Shown one piece after another: positions 41,299 to 49,971 of a DNA stretch of 64,000 bases. The translations under genes and the position numbers were made by a program. Position 1 is the stretch's first letter; each line of letters opens with the position of its first letter. The notes beneath the pieces are model-generated. The model saw only the letters and a list, made by a program, of their open reading frames with translations. It did no database searches and was not told the origin of the DNA. The DNA is from DASYTH01 sp036002505 (lineage in GTDB: Bacteria > Actinomycetota > Actinomycetes > Mycobacteriales > Pseudonocardiaceae), in assembly GCF_036002505.1 (NCBI RefSeq), contig NZ_DASYTH010000428.1, positions 1 to 64,000 on the forward strand. Reading direction: 5' to 3'.

Positions 41299-42433
41299 GC
41301 ACGACCTCCTCCGGTCCGTGTGGGACGAGCCGCGTCCCCCGAACCCGCCTCCGCGGAGGTGGCTGGACTGGGCTTTGGTGGGAGCGCTCGGGGTGGCGGC
41401 GGTGCTCGAAGGGGTGCTGCGACCGGACCTGCCGTGGCGGGCCGTCTCGGTGGTGGTCGTCGTCGGGATACTGCCCACGTTGTTGTGGCGGCGCACCAGG
41501 CCGCTGCTCATGGTCGCGATCGCGTTCGGCACCTGCGCGGCGGCCTCGCTGGTGGTCGGTGGCGATCTGGCCCTGAACACGGCGGCGTACCTGCTGCTTC
41601 TGCAGTACTCGCTTCTCCGCTGGGGGTCCGGGCGCGATGCCGTGGTCGGATCGTCGATCGTGTTCGGCAAGCTCCTGGTCGGGATCATCCTGGGCTACAT
41701 GAGCCCGGCTGACCTGATCGCGGGTTTCGGCATCCTGTCCGCGGCCGGCGCGCTGGGTGCGGCGCTGCGCTACCGGGCCCGGGCGCGGATGCGCGAGCTC
41801 GACCAGGTCAAGCTGCTGGAACGGGAACGGCTGGCCCGCGACCTGCATGACACCGTCGCCCATCATGTCTCGGCGATGGCGATCCGCGCCCAGGCCGGCC
41901 TGGCCATGGCCGCGTCCCAGCCGAACGCCGCGATCGAGGCGCTCACCCTCATCGAGTCCGAGGCATCCCGGGCCCTCACCGAGATGCGCGGGATGGTCCG
42001 GGTCCTGCGCCGCAATCAGCCGGTGGAGCTGGCGCCCAGCCCGCGGGTCAGCGATCTGGAGCTGCTCGCCGGCCCGGCCCGGCCCGGTCCGGCCGTCGAG
42101 GTGGAGATCACCGGCGCGGCCGACGACCTGCCGCCGCCGGTTGGGGCGGCGATCTACCGCCTCGCCCAGGAGTCGGTCACCAACGCCCGGCGGCACGCCC
42201 GGCGCGCGACCCGCATCGAGGTCCGCGTGGCGGTCGACGACACGTCGGTGCACCTGCGAGTGAGCGACGACGGCGACACCGCTCTCACCCGCCCGGCGGG
42301 TTCTTCGGGGTTCGGGCTCATCGGCATGATCGAGCGTGCCGACCTGCTCGGCGGCACCTGCGAGGCCGGCCCGGACCCGGACCGCGGCTGGACCGTGACC
42401 GCCGTGCTGCCGCGGACCGGGACCCCCGCATGA
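41297..42433 (+). CDS. Sensor histidine kinase, NarX/DesK-like (HisKA_3)
   Basis: A 378-residue membrane sensor. About four hydrophobic segments (residues ~25-155) form the input part with no obvious extracellular domain. The dimerisation/phosphoacceptor domain is ERERLARDLHDTVAHHVSAMAIRAQAG with the His in DLHDT, and the ATP-binding domain has YRLAQESVTNARRHA (N box) and GFGLIGMIERADLLGG (G box). The GTG is 7 bases after TACGAT, implying a leaderless mRNA. Its stop overlaps the start of the regulator gene. Signal unknown; the operon context suggests an envelope or redox stimulus. Confidence 0.92.
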   Translation: MHDLLRSVWDEPRPPNPPPRRWLDWALVGALGVAAVLEGVLRPDLPWRAVSVVVVVGILPTLLWRRTRPLLMVAIAFGTCAAASLVVGGDLALNTAAYLLLLQYSLLRWGSGRDAVVGSSIVFGKLLVGIILGYMSPADLIAGFGILSAAGALGAALRYRARARMRELDQVKLLERERLARDLHDTVAHHVSAMAIRAQAGLAMAASQPNAAIEALTLIESEASRALTEMRGMVRVLRRNQPVELAPSPRVSDLELLAGPARPGPAVEVEITGAADDLPPPVGAAIYRLAQESVTNARRHARRATRIEVRVAVDDTSVHLRVSDDGDTALTRPAGSSGFGLIGMIERADLLGGTCEAGPDPDRGWTVTAVLPRTGTPA

Positions 42434-43098
42434 GCATCCGGGTCCTGGTCGCCGACGACCAGGAGATCGTCCGCACCGGCCTCGCGATGATCCTCAACGC
42501 CCAGCCGGGCATCGACGTCGTCGGGGAGGCCGCCGACGGGCGGCAGGCCGTTGAGCTGGCCCGGCGCCTGCGGCCGGACGTGTGCCTGTTCGACATCCGG
42601 ATGCCCGGCGTCGACGGCATCGAGGCCACCCGGCTGCTCGCCGGCCCGGCCGTCGCGGAGCCGATGGCCGTCGTGGTGATCACGACGTTCGACCTCGACG
42701 AGTACGTCTACGCCGCGCTTCGGGCCGGTGCCAAGGGTTTCCTGCTCAAGGACGCCGGCACCGACCTGCTCGTGCGGGCCGTGCACGCCGCGGCGAACGG
42801 TGACGCGCTGATCGCCCCGAGCGTGACCGCCCGGCTGCTCGAGGCGTTCGCCGGCGCCGGGCCCGCCGCGCCGCCGAAGCAGCCGATCGAGGCGCTGACC
42901 GACCGCGAGGAGCAGATCCTGGTCGCCGTGGCCGGCGGGCGGACCAACAACGAGATCGCCCGCGAGTTCCACATCACGCTCAGCACGGTCAAGACCCACA
43001 TCGCGAGCATGATGACCAAACTCGCAGCCCGCAATCGCGTCGAGGTCGCCATGTGGGCCCACGAGACCAACCGCGTCGGCCGGGGAGCCAAGCGGTAG
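42430..43098 (+). CDS. LuxR-type response regulator (NarL family)
   Basis: A 222-residue cytoplasmic regulator. The receiver domain has the acidic pair VADDQEIVRTG, the phospho-acceptor Asp in VCLFDIRMPGVDGIEA, the Thr in VVITTFDLDEY and the Lys in FLLKDAG. The C-terminal GerE/LuxR helix-turn-helix is ALTDREEQILVAVAGGRTNNEIAREFHITLSTVKTHIASMMTKL. It begins in the stop of the kinase gene (ATGA), so they form a cognate pair. Its targets are probably the two downstream genes and its own promoter. Confidence 0.94.
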   Translation: MSIRVLVADDQEIVRTGLAMILNAQPGIDVVGEAADGRQAVELARRLRPDVCLFDIRMPGVDGIEATRLLAGPAVAEPMAVVVITTFDLDEYVYAALRAGAKGFLLKDAGTDLLVRAVHAAANGDALIAPSVTARLLEAFAGAGPAAPPKQPIEALTDREEQILVAVAGGRTNNEIAREFHITLSTVKTHIASMMTKLAARNRVEVAMWAHETNRVGRGAKR

Positions 43099-43195
43099 CC
43101 CCGAAAGTACGGCCTCGCCCCCGAACCATCGGCCGGCACACTTGCGGCCTTTCTTCCGATGAGTTGACACCCCGCCGGCCGCCATGATTCGGGTC

Positions 43196-43867
43196 ATGAC
43201 GACGACCTCCGCCAGACCGGGGTGGCTCCTGCCCGCCGGGCTGATCCTGTTCAGCCTCGTCCCGGTGCTGGCCGGTGCGGCCCGCGTCGGCCAGCTGTCC
43301 ACCGGCGCCCAGATCACGCCGGACAACGCGCGGTTCTTCGCCTCACCCGTTCCCGTGGTGGTGCACATCGTCACGGTCAGCGTCTACGCGCTCCTGTCGG
43401 CTTTCCAGTTCGCTCCGGGGCTCCGCCGCCGGCGCCCCGGGTGGCACCGCGCGGCCGGCCGGCTGCTGGTTCCCAGCGGCATGCTGGCCGCCTCGGCAGG
43501 GCTGTGGATGACCCTGTTCTACCCGCACCCGCCGAGCACCGGCTGGCTCCTCACGGTGTTCCGGCTCGTGTTCGGCTCGGCCTGGATCCTGTTCCTGGTT
43601 CTCGGTTTCACCGCGATCCGGCGCTGGGACGTGGTCCGGCACCGGGCCTGGATGATGCGCGCCTATGCGGTCGGCATGGGCGCGGGCACCCAGCTGTTCA
43701 CGCTGGCGCCGATGCTGGCCTTCGGCTCGCCCGACCGGCTCAGCGTCGCGCTGGGGCATCTGGCCGGCTGGGTGATCAACGTCGTCGTGGCCGAATGGCT
43801 GATCCGCAGGCCCACTCGCCGGGCCGGTGTTTCCGGCCCGCTGATTCCCGCATTGGAGACCCGATGA
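43196..43867 (+). CDS. DUF2306 membrane protein
   Basis: A 223-residue protein with about six transmembrane helices matching DUF2306. The family has conserved His/Arg sites between helices: here NARFFASPVPVVVHIVTVSVYALLSAFQFAPGLRRRRPGWHRAAGR, then HRAWMMRAYAVGMGAGTQ. Such proteins are predicted heme- or quinone-binding membrane proteins, but this is not established. ATG 43196 is chosen; 43184 is possible. TTGACA at 43164 may be a -35. The next gene starts in its stop codon (ATGA), so the two work together. Confidence 0.82.
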   Translation: MTTTSARPGWLLPAGLILFSLVPVLAGAARVGQLSTGAQITPDNARFFASPVPVVVHIVTVSVYALLSAFQFAPGLRRRRPGWHRAAGRLLVPSGMLAASAGLWMTLFYPHPPSTGWLLTVFRLVFGSAWILFLVLGFTAIRRWDVVRHRAWMMRAYAVGMGAGTQLFTLAPMLAFGSPDRLSVALGHLAGWVINVVVAEWLIRRPTRRAGVSGPLIPALETR

Positions 43868-44847
43868 AAGCCATTGTTCAAGACCGGTACGGCTCGCCCG
43901 ACGTCCTCGCGCTCCGGGAGGTGCCCACGCCGGCACCCGCTCCCGGCGAGCTGCTCGTCCGGGTGCACGCGGCCTCGGTCAACGCCTACGACTGGCACGC
44001 CGTGCGCGGTGATCCCTACCTGTACCGCCTGAGTTTCGGGCTGGGCAAGCCCAAGACCAGCATCCGTGGCCAGGACTTCGCGGGCCGGGTGGAATCGGTG
44101 GGCACGGGCGTGACGAGGTTCGGTCCCGGTGACGAGGTGTACGGCGACCTCGGTTATGCCAGTGGGGCGTTCGCCGAACATGTGTGCGTGCCGGACGCTC
44201 TGGCGGAGCCGAAGCCGGCGAACCTGACCTTCGAGCAGGCCGCCGCCGTGCCGCTGGCGGCCAACACCGCCCTGGTCGGCCTCCGGGACGTGGGGCAGGT
44301 GCGGCCGGGACAGCGGGTCCTGATCAATGGGGCGTCCGGAGGGGTGGGGACGTTCGCCGTCCAGCTGGCCAAGGCGTTCGGCGCGGAGGTGACCGCGGTC
44401 TGCAGCACTCGGAACGTCGAGCTGATCGGCTCGCTCGGCGCGGACCACGTCATCGACTACACGCGCGACGACTTCACCCGGAGCGGCCAGCGCTACGACG
44501 TCGTTTTCGACCTGGTGGGCAATCATTCGCTGACCGACCTCCGGCGCGCTCTGACGCCCCGGGGGACGCTGGCGCTCTCCGGCGGGGGCGTGTCCGAAGG
44601 TGGCAGCTTCTTCGGTCCGATGGCGCTGATGCTCAAAGGCAAGCTGGTGGCACCCTTTGTCCGCCAGCGGCTTTCGTTCGTCACCGCGAAGCAGAGCAGG
44701 GAGAACCTGGCGACGCTGCGGGAGCTCATCGAGTCCGGGAAGATCGCGCCGGTCGTCGACCGCACCTACCCGCTGAGCAAGGTGCCGGAGGCGATTCGCT
44801 ACCTCGAGGTGGAGCACGCGCGGGCGAAGGTGGCCATCACCATATGA
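43864..44847 (+). CDS. Zinc-free MDR NAD(P)-dependent oxidoreductase (quinone reductase-like)
   Basis: A 327-residue cytoplasmic medium-chain reductase. Start MKAIVQDRYGSPDVLALREVPTPAP, GQDFAGRVESVGTGVTRF, the nucleotide site VLINGASGGVGTFAVQLAKAFGA, and no structural zinc cysteines. This is the zeta-crystallin/quinone oxidoreductase group, likely NADPH-dependent on quinones or enones. It overlaps the DUF2306 gene (ATGA), which suggests a membrane-linked quinone or redox role under control of the two-component system. Substrate not known. Confidence 0.92.
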   Translation: MKAIVQDRYGSPDVLALREVPTPAPAPGELLVRVHAASVNAYDWHAVRGDPYLYRLSFGLGKPKTSIRGQDFAGRVESVGTGVTRFGPGDEVYGDLGYASGAFAEHVCVPDALAEPKPANLTFEQAAAVPLAANTALVGLRDVGQVRPGQRVLINGASGGVGTFAVQLAKAFGAEVTAVCSTRNVELIGSLGADHVIDYTRDDFTRSGQRYDVVFDLVGNHSLTDLRRALTPRGTLALSGGGVSEGGSFFGPMALMLKGKLVAPFVRQRLSFVTAKQSRENLATLRELIESGKIAPVVDRTYPLSKVPEAIRYLEVEHARAKVAITI

Positions 44848-44992
44848 GCCGTTCGGGGTAGGTCACTGCGTCGTTTGGTCGCTGTTGATTTCCGGGTGAG
44901 TAGGTAGCGTTACGGGCTGTCAGTACATAACCAACCCCTGCTACTTCGCGCAAAATTCCACCCTCTCCCTGCTGTGGATGGAGCGACAAACG

Positions 44993-45424
44993 ATGTCACC
45001 TGATGACGTGGTACCCGACGCGCCGGCAACCGGTGAGACGTCGTGGTTCTGCTGCGGCAGTGCCTGGGGCCCGTGCGGGGCCACCGGGCACGGCGCCTGC
45101 GGCACCTGCAACTCGGGTAGCCGGCAGTGCGCCTGGCCGAACACCTCGGACGCCTGCTTCTCGATCACCCGGCCGGACCGCTGCGGCGAGGATCTGCTGC
45201 GCCGCACCTGCGGGCACACCTTCTTCGTGCGGAACCTGTGCCGCACCACGGAGATCGCGGTCACGATCGCCGATTGCGGGCCGCAGACCGACCTGTGGTG
45301 CGGCGAGCAGTCCTGCTGCAGCGGCAGCTGCGCGTCCAACCGGATCCTCGACCTGACCCCGTCCGCGTTCAGCGCGATCGGCAACCTGTCCAGCGGGATC
45401 ATCCCGATGGCCGTGCACAGCTGA
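44993..45424 (+). CDS. Cysteine-rich double-psi beta-barrel (barwin/RlpA-like) protein without signal peptide
   Basis: A 143-residue protein with 15 cysteines (20, 21, 28, 36, 39, 46, 55, 64, 73, 83, 95, 103, 108, 109, 113). The second half fits a double-psi barrel: TCGHTFFVRNLCRTTEIAVTIADCGP (Asp94) and RILDLTPSAFSAIGNLSSGI (Asp120), as in expansin, barwin and RlpA. The cysteine-rich N-terminal part has no counterpart I know. No signal peptide is visible, odd for a disulfide-rich fold. ATG 44993 has GGAG 10 bases upstream; an ATG at 44978 lacks one. First of a three-gene cassette with a Tat protein and a MauE protein, which may export or oxidise it. Confidence 0.8.
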   Translation: MSPDDVVPDAPATGETSWFCCGSAWGPCGATGHGACGTCNSGSRQCAWPNTSDACFSITRPDRCGEDLLRRTCGHTFFVRNLCRTTEIAVTIADCGPQTDLWCGEQSCCSGSCASNRILDLTPSAFSAIGNLSSGIIPMAVHS

Positions 45425-45437
45425 GGAGGTGCCCGAC

Positions 45438-46040
45438 ATGAACTCCCTTGACCGCAGAAGGTTTCTCACCCGGGCCGTGCTCGGCACCGCGACCACCGTG
45501 GTGACCGCCTCCGCGCTGGGCGCCGTCAGCCCCGAGGTGGCCATCGCCGAGCCGGCCTTCGAGGTCGAGCCCGGCGGGATCGACCCCAACTTCGCCGAGG
45601 GCCGGATCACCGGCATCAAGGGCGCGCTGCTGATGGTCTCCGGCTCCGACGGGGTGCTGCACCAGATCCAGCTCACCAGCGGCACCAGTGTGTGGAAGCT
45701 CCGCCCGGCCACGATCGACGCGGCCGCGGTCGGCGACGGCCTGTACGCCCGAGGGGTGCGTTTACCGGACGGCACGCTGGCCGCGGACGCGGTGTGGCTC
45801 AACATCGTCAACCTGCAGGTGAACATCACCTCGATCGGCAAGGACGTGCTGCACCTCGACCACAACGGCAACCTGATCGTCGGCCACGTGGTCGCCGGCA
45901 CCACCGCCACGGTCTACAACGGCACGCCCGCGGTGACCGACCTGTCGCTGCTGCAGGTGGGCAAGCACGTCCAGGTGCTCGGCGCGTGGCGGCCGGACAC
46001 GAACGAGGTCGACCTCGCCACGGTGTTCGCCGCAGCCTGA
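45438..46040 (+). CDS. Tat-exported beta-rich protein (DUF5666-like)
   Basis: A 200-residue extracytoplasmic protein. The N-terminus MNSLDRRRFLTRAVLGTATT is a clear twin-arginine signal, cut near AIAEPA. The mature part is almost all beta: EGRITGIKGALLMVSGSDGVLHQIQL, VGDGLYARGVRLPDGTLAADAVWLNIVNLQVNITSIGKDVLHLD, resembling the OB-like repeats of DUF5666 cell-wall proteins. ATG follows GAGGAGG, 14 bases after the cysteine-rich gene. Because Tat exports folded complexes, it could carry the signal-less cysteine-rich partner out. No catalytic motif is seen. Confidence 0.8.
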   Translation: MNSLDRRRFLTRAVLGTATTVVTASALGAVSPEVAIAEPAFEVEPGGIDPNFAEGRITGIKGALLMVSGSDGVLHQIQLTSGTSVWKLRPATIDAAAVGDGLYARGVRLPDGTLAADAVWLNIVNLQVNITSIGKDVLHLDHNGNLIVGHVVAGTTATVYNGTPAVTDLSLLQVGKHVQVLGAWRPDTNEVDLATVFAAA

Positions 46041-46051
46041 CCATCCACTGA

Positions 46052-46104
46052 GGAAAGCAATGTGACATTGCTGCCATAGAAGGAAAGCAGCGTCACATTG
46101 CTTC
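46052..46104. repeat. Paired family E palindromes
   Basis: GAAAGCAATGTGACATTGCT (46053-46072) and its near complement (46084-46103) form nested hairpins between the Tat gene and the MauE gene. Related cores are at 5945 and 57131. It may attenuate the MauE transcript. Confidence 0.65.
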
Positions 46105-46125
46105 TCCAATCCCGAAGGGAACGCC

Positions 46126-46920
46126 ATGATGCAGTGGTTGGCGGGTGCGCAGCCGGTGCTGGTCGGCGGTGTGCTCGCGTGGGCGGGGGCGATCAAGGTG
46201 TTCGGGCGGTCCGCGGAGCTGGCGGCCCGCCGCTCGGCGCTCCGCCGGCTGGTCGGCACGGGCCGGGTTTTCGCCGTGTACCGCGCGGTCGGCGGGGTGG
46301 AGCTGGCGGTGGCGACGCTGCTGGTGCTGCCGCCCGCGCACCCGGCCAAGGGAATCGCGGCGCTGGTGCTCGCCGTGGGCATGGTCGGCTACCTGGGCTA
46401 CGCCCGCTTCGCGGCGCCGGAGTCCTCGTGCGGCTGTCTGGGCGAGAAGCACACCCCGGTCCGCACCCGGAGCTTCGCCCGCGCCGGCGTGCTGGTGCTG
46501 GCGAGCGGCACGGCGATGTTCGCCATGGACTGGTGGCCGGTCCCGTTCCTCGACCGTCCCCTTGCGACGGTCGGGTTGCTGGCCGCCGAGGCCGCGCTGG
46601 TGGTGGTGCTCTCGCCGGAGCTGGACGGTGTGTGGCTGGTGCCGCTGCGCCGGTTGCGGCTGCGGATCAGCCACCCGCTGGCCGGCCGCCCGTTCGAGAT
46701 CCCGCTGGAGTCCACCGTGCAGCAGCTGCACAGGAGCGCGGCCTACCGTGCGGTGGCCGACCAGCTCCGCTCGGACCTGTTGGACAGCTGGGACGAGGGC
46801 GAGTGGCGGATGCTCACCTACTCGACCGGCCCGGCGACCGCGGTGTTCGCCGTGCCACGCCTGAAGTACGACCCGGCGCAGGTCAAAGTGGTGCTGGTGG
46901 ATGAGGAGGTGCTGGTCTAG
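46126..46920 (+). CDS. MauE/DoxX-like redox-associated membrane protein
   Basis: A 264-residue protein. The N-terminal ~150 residues form about four to five membrane helices of the MauE type (LVGGVLAWAGAIKVFGR, YRAVGGVELAVATLLVLPP), with the conserved CxC site ESSCGCLGEKHTP facing outside. A ~100-residue soluble C-terminal domain (RLRISHPLAGRPFEIP to VVLVDEEVLV) is unusual for the family. MauE is needed for disulfide formation and export of methylamine dehydrogenase small subunit elsewhere; here a cysteine-rich protein is encoded two genes upstream. ATG start, GAAGGGA upstream. Confidence 0.8.
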   Translation: MMQWLAGAQPVLVGGVLAWAGAIKVFGRSAELAARRSALRRLVGTGRVFAVYRAVGGVELAVATLLVLPPAHPAKGIAALVLAVGMVGYLGYARFAAPESSCGCLGEKHTPVRTRSFARAGVLVLASGTAMFAMDWWPVPFLDRPLATVGLLAAEAALVVVLSPELDGVWLVPLRRLRLRISHPLAGRPFEIPLESTVQQLHRSAAYRAVADQLRSDLLDSWDEGEWRMLTYSTGPATAVFAVPRLKYDPAQVKVVLVDEEVLV

Positions 46921-46946
46921 ACCGAAGTTACGAATGATTTCCTGAT

Positions 46947-46997
46947 GCGACGAAAGCGTCCTTGGTCACCCTGGGCGTGACAAAGGACGCATTCGCC
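46947..46997. terminator. Palindrome family D, bidirectional terminator
   Basis: GACGAAAGCGTCCTTGGTCAC pairs with GTGACAAAGGACGCATTCGCC with a few mismatches. It lies between the convergent MauE gene and the 47087 gene. Sister of the copy at 52323-52375. Confidence 0.7.
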
Positions 46998-47086
46998 ACA
47001 CTCGGTGATCGACCCGTTCTCGCAGGTGAACCGCCGAAGGTCTACGCAGAGTCACAGCAACTTCGGTCTAGAACACCGCCTCACGG

Positions 47087-47692
47087 TTACGCCGGTTGGT
47101 TGAAGTACACGGTGCCGGCAATGGTCGCCTGGCTGGCGCCCGCGCTGGTCGCGCAGGCGGCCAGCAGCAGGTCCTTGGTCATGGTCAGGGCTTCGGCGGA
47201 AACCGGGAGTGCGGAGACCGTGTAGCCCTTCAGCGGGCCGTCGGTGACCTCGGCTCCGCCGTACGGCACGCCGTCAGCGACCCCGCCGGACACCTTGATC
47301 GTGCTCACCGACGGGGTCGTGGTCGGGGTGGCGCGGATCCAGGTGACCCGGACGGTCGCGGATCCGGTGAGGTTGGCGCAGTTGCCCTCGAGCGTGCCCA
47401 TGTCCGGCACCTCGACGATCGCCCCGGTGAGCTTGTTCTTCACATCGGCTCGCCGGTCCACGCAGGATGCGGTCGTCGGGCTTGCGGCGACCTTGGTCGT
47501 GACAGGTGCGCCGTTGGTGAGTCCCTGGGCGGATTTCCCCGTGCCGGCGAGCGTGCACTCCACGGCGGCCGGGGCGCGGGCGGTGTCCGGCGGTGGCGTC
47601 GCACCAGCCACCATTCGCGGAATTGCCAGCCAGGTCGCGGCGACCCCGGCAACGGTTGCGACAACGGTGAACCAGACGCGCTTTCCTGTCAT
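47087..47692 (-). CDS. Exported protein of unknown function, MmpL partner candidate
   Basis: A 201-residue protein with an N-terminal membrane or signal segment (MTGKRVWFTVVATVAGVAATW) and a beta-rich extracytoplasmic part (VECTLAGTGKSAQGL, CVDRRADVKNKLTGAIVEVPDMGTLEGNCANLTGSATVRVTW, GPLKGYTVSALPVSAEALTMTKDLLLAAC). It has about four cysteines. ATG 47692 begins 5 bases after the MmpL stop, so the two are one operon. The size and coupling recall MmpS-type accessory proteins, but I see no clear MmpS sequence match. Function unknown. Confidence 0.72.
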   Translation of the reverse strand: MTGKRVWFTVVATVAGVAATWLAIPRMVAGATPPPDTARAPAAVECTLAGTGKSAQGLTNGAPVTTKVAASPTTASCVDRRADVKNKLTGAIVEVPDMGTLEGNCANLTGSATVRVTWIRATPTTTPSVSTIKVSGGVADGVPYGGAEVTDGPLKGYTVSALPVSAEALTMTKDLLLAACATSAGASQATIAGTVYFNQPA

Positions 47693-47696
47693 TTCT

Positions 47697-49958
47697 TCAG
47701 CGTCGGCCGGCCCGGCGGACGGTGTCAATCCATCCCGGACCGGCTTCACTCGTTTGTGGTGTTTTCCGAGTTGGGGCCGAATTCACCCGCTCGGGCATTT
47801 CCGGCGCACCGTGGAGGGAAGCCGGGCCGGCCACCGGTGCCCGGCGGAGTCCGGGCCACCAGTTCCACCGGCCGAGCAACCGCATCAGCGAGGGCACCAG
47901 GACCAGCCGGATCAGCGTCGCGTCCACGGTCACCGCGACCGCCAGTGCGAACCCGAGTTGTTGCAACTCGAGCGCCCGGCTGAACACCACGCTCGCGAAC
48001 ACCGCGACCATGATCGCCGCCGCCACGCTGATCAGCCGGGCGGTGCGCTGCAGGCCGATCGCGACGGCCTCGGTGTTGTCCCCGGTTCTGCGGTACTCCT
48101 CCTGGATGCGCCGGACCAGGAACACCTCGTAGTCCATGGACAGTCCGAAGAGGACGGCGAAGATGACCAGCGGCAGGTGCACCTGGATCGTGCCGAGGCT
48201 GGTGAACCCGAACACGTGCGCGGCCAGACCGTGCTGGAAGGCGAGCACGGTGAGCCCCAGGGCCACCATGGTCGCCAGCAGGTTCAGCAGCACCGCCTTG
48301 ATCGGCAGCAGCAGGCTGCGGAACATCAGGGCCAGCAACAGCAACGACAGCGCCAGCACGAACCCGATCACCCACCAGAGCTTTCCGGCGGTCTCCTCCG
48401 TCACGTCGAGCAGCAGCCCGCCAGGTCCGCCGACGAGGACCTCGGGCCGGCCCGGCAGGGTCCGCGGTACCAGGTCGTCGCGGATCTCCCGGGCCAGCCC
48501 GGCCGAGCGGCCGGTGTCGGGCGCCGTCGTCGGCACGACTACCAGCAGGCGCAGCGTCCTGCCGTTGTCGACGTCCACCACCCCGGCCACCCCGGGATGT
48601 GCCCGCAGCGCGGCGGCCAGCGCGCCGGTGTCCGGCGGTGCGGTGCCGGGCCGCCGGGGGAGCACCACACCGACCGTGCCGGCGGCGCCGGCGAACCCGT
48701 CGCGTTCGACGATCCGCAGCGCCGGCCCGCTCGGCGTGCCGGCCAGGGCTCCGCGTCCGAAGTCGACACCCGTCCGCAGGGACAGGGCCGGTGCCGCGGC
48801 GGCGAGCAGAATCGCCATGGTGATCAGCGAGTACCGCCACGGATGGCGCATGAGGTGCCTGGCCCAGCGCGCCCACCGGCCGGCCCCGGGATCGCGCCGG
48901 CCGCGCAGCCACCGGGAGCCGGCGACCAGCAACGCCGGCAGCAGCGTGTGCACCGCGGCCAGAGCGACCCCGATGACCACCGCGGTGCCGAACGCGAACT
49001 CGCGGAACACTTGGGAGCGGACGAACAGCAGGCTGCCGGAGGCCAGCACGACCACGACCCCGGAGTACACCGCGGTGCGGCCGGCCGTGGCCACCGCCGT
49101 GGTCGCCGCCCGCTCGGGCGGTGTGCCCCGGCCACGTTCCTCGATGAACCGGCTGACCACGAGCAGCGCGTAGTCGATGCCGACCGCGACGCCCACCATG
49201 GAGACGATCGTGAGCAGCACGACGTCAAACCCGGCGGCCGGGGCGATCAGACCGAACAGCCCGAGGGTGACCGGCACCGACACACCGGCCAGGACCAGCG
49301 GGGCCAGCGCCGCGCCGAGCGTGCCCAGGCCGAGCAGCAGGATCAGCAGGGCGAGCGGCACGGCGACCAGCTCGGCCCTGGCCAGGTCGACCAGCTCGAT
49401 GCGGCGCAGGTCGTAGTTGACCGGCGATTCGCCAAGCAGGTAAGCCTTGATCTCATTGTCCACGGTCGACGCGGCGGACTGGATCGCCGCGCGCTGCCGG
49501 GGGATGGCGAGCTGGCGGGTGCTGCCGTCGCCGGCCACGCCGACCAGGGCGTAGACATTGTGCGGATCGTGGTAGACACCCGCGAGGCCGGCGAACACCC
49601 CGCGGTCCCCGGTCGATCCGGCCCGGGGGAGCGGGAAAACCCCGCGCACGCCCGGATCCCGGCCGAGCGCTTCGGCGGCCGCGGCGGTCGCCGCCCGGAA
49701 CACCGGATCGTCGTTGGTGCGCCGCTCGGACCGCACGACGAGGACCAGCTGCTCCTGCCCGAGCTGCGGCAGCTCGCGCGCGATGATCTGGCTGGCCCGT
49801 CCGGCCGGCGCGCCGTCGATCGCCGGCGACGGCGCGCCCACCGTGGACAGCAGCCGCGGCAGGCCGACCAGCGACAGCACCACCGCGGTCAGCCAGGCGG
49901 CCACGACCGGCCAGCGGTTGCGGGCGCACCACCCGCCCAAACCACCACCGAAGAACAC
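47697..49958 (-). CDS. MmpL-type RND exporter
   Basis: A 753-residue inner-membrane RND transporter with 12 predicted helices in two halves. First helix: ARNRWPVVAAWLTAVVLSLVG. The proton-relay helices carry VAVGIDYALLVVSRFIEERGRG and FGLSMDYEVFLVRRIQEEY, the two D-Y pairs typical of MmpL. Periplasmic loops lie at ~residues 35-180 and 400-540. It exports lipids, siderophores or drugs using the proton gradient; cargo unknown. GTG 49958 is exactly 7 bases after TAGGCT (leaderless). It is divergent from the prenyl-synthase fusion, which raises the possibility of isoprenoid cargo. Confidence 0.92.
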   Translation of the reverse strand: MFFGGGLGGWCARNRWPVVAAWLTAVVLSLVGLPRLLSTVGAPSPAIDGAPAGRASQIIARELPQLGQEQLVLVVRSERRTNDDPVFRAATAAAAEALGRDPGVRGVFPLPRAGSTGDRGVFAGLAGVYHDPHNVYALVGVAGDGSTRQLAIPRQRAAIQSAASTVDNEIKAYLLGESPVNYDLRRIELVDLARAELVAVPLALLILLLGLGTLGAALAPLVLAGVSVPVTLGLFGLIAPAAGFDVVLLTIVSMVGVAVGIDYALLVVSRFIEERGRGTPPERAATTAVATAGRTAVYSGVVVVLASGSLLFVRSQVFREFAFGTAVVIGVALAAVHTLLPALLVAGSRWLRGRRDPGAGRWARWARHLMRHPWRYSLITMAILLAAAAPALSLRTGVDFGRGALAGTPSGPALRIVERDGFAGAAGTVGVVLPRRPGTAPPDTGALAAALRAHPGVAGVVDVDNGRTLRLLVVVPTTAPDTGRSAGLAREIRDDLVPRTLPGRPEVLVGGPGGLLLDVTEETAGKLWWVIGFVLALSLLLLALMFRSLLLPIKAVLLNLLATMVALGLTVLAFQHGLAAHVFGFTSLGTIQVHLPLVIFAVLFGLSMDYEVFLVRRIQEEYRRTGDNTEAVAIGLQRTARLISVAAAIMVAVFASVVFSRALELQQLGFALAVAVTVDATLIRLVLVPSLMRLLGRWNWWPGLRRAPVAGPASLHGAPEMPERVNSAPTRKTPQTSEAGPGWIDTVRRAGRR

Positions 49959-49965
49959 CGCGCCG

Positions 49966-49971
49966 AGCCTA
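49966..49971 (-). promoter_or_regulatory. Leaderless -10 element of the MmpL gene
   Basis: On the minus strand TAGGCT is followed by 7 bases and the GTG at 49958. It defines the start codon better than any upstream in-frame candidate. Confidence 0.55.

Noticed and set aside
43164..43195. Promoter for the DUF2306 gene from TTGACA at 43164
   Set aside because: No -10 at 16-19 bases; kept only as a note on that gene.
44993..45424. Reading the cysteine-rich protein as a methylamine dehydrogenase small subunit (TTQ protein), because a MauE-like gene is nearby and a Trp-Cys pair (LWC) is present
   Set aside because: The second half matches a double-psi barrel with its two Asp positions (IADCGP, ILDLTP), there is no large-subunit gene, and the cysteine spacing does not follow the dehydrogenase.
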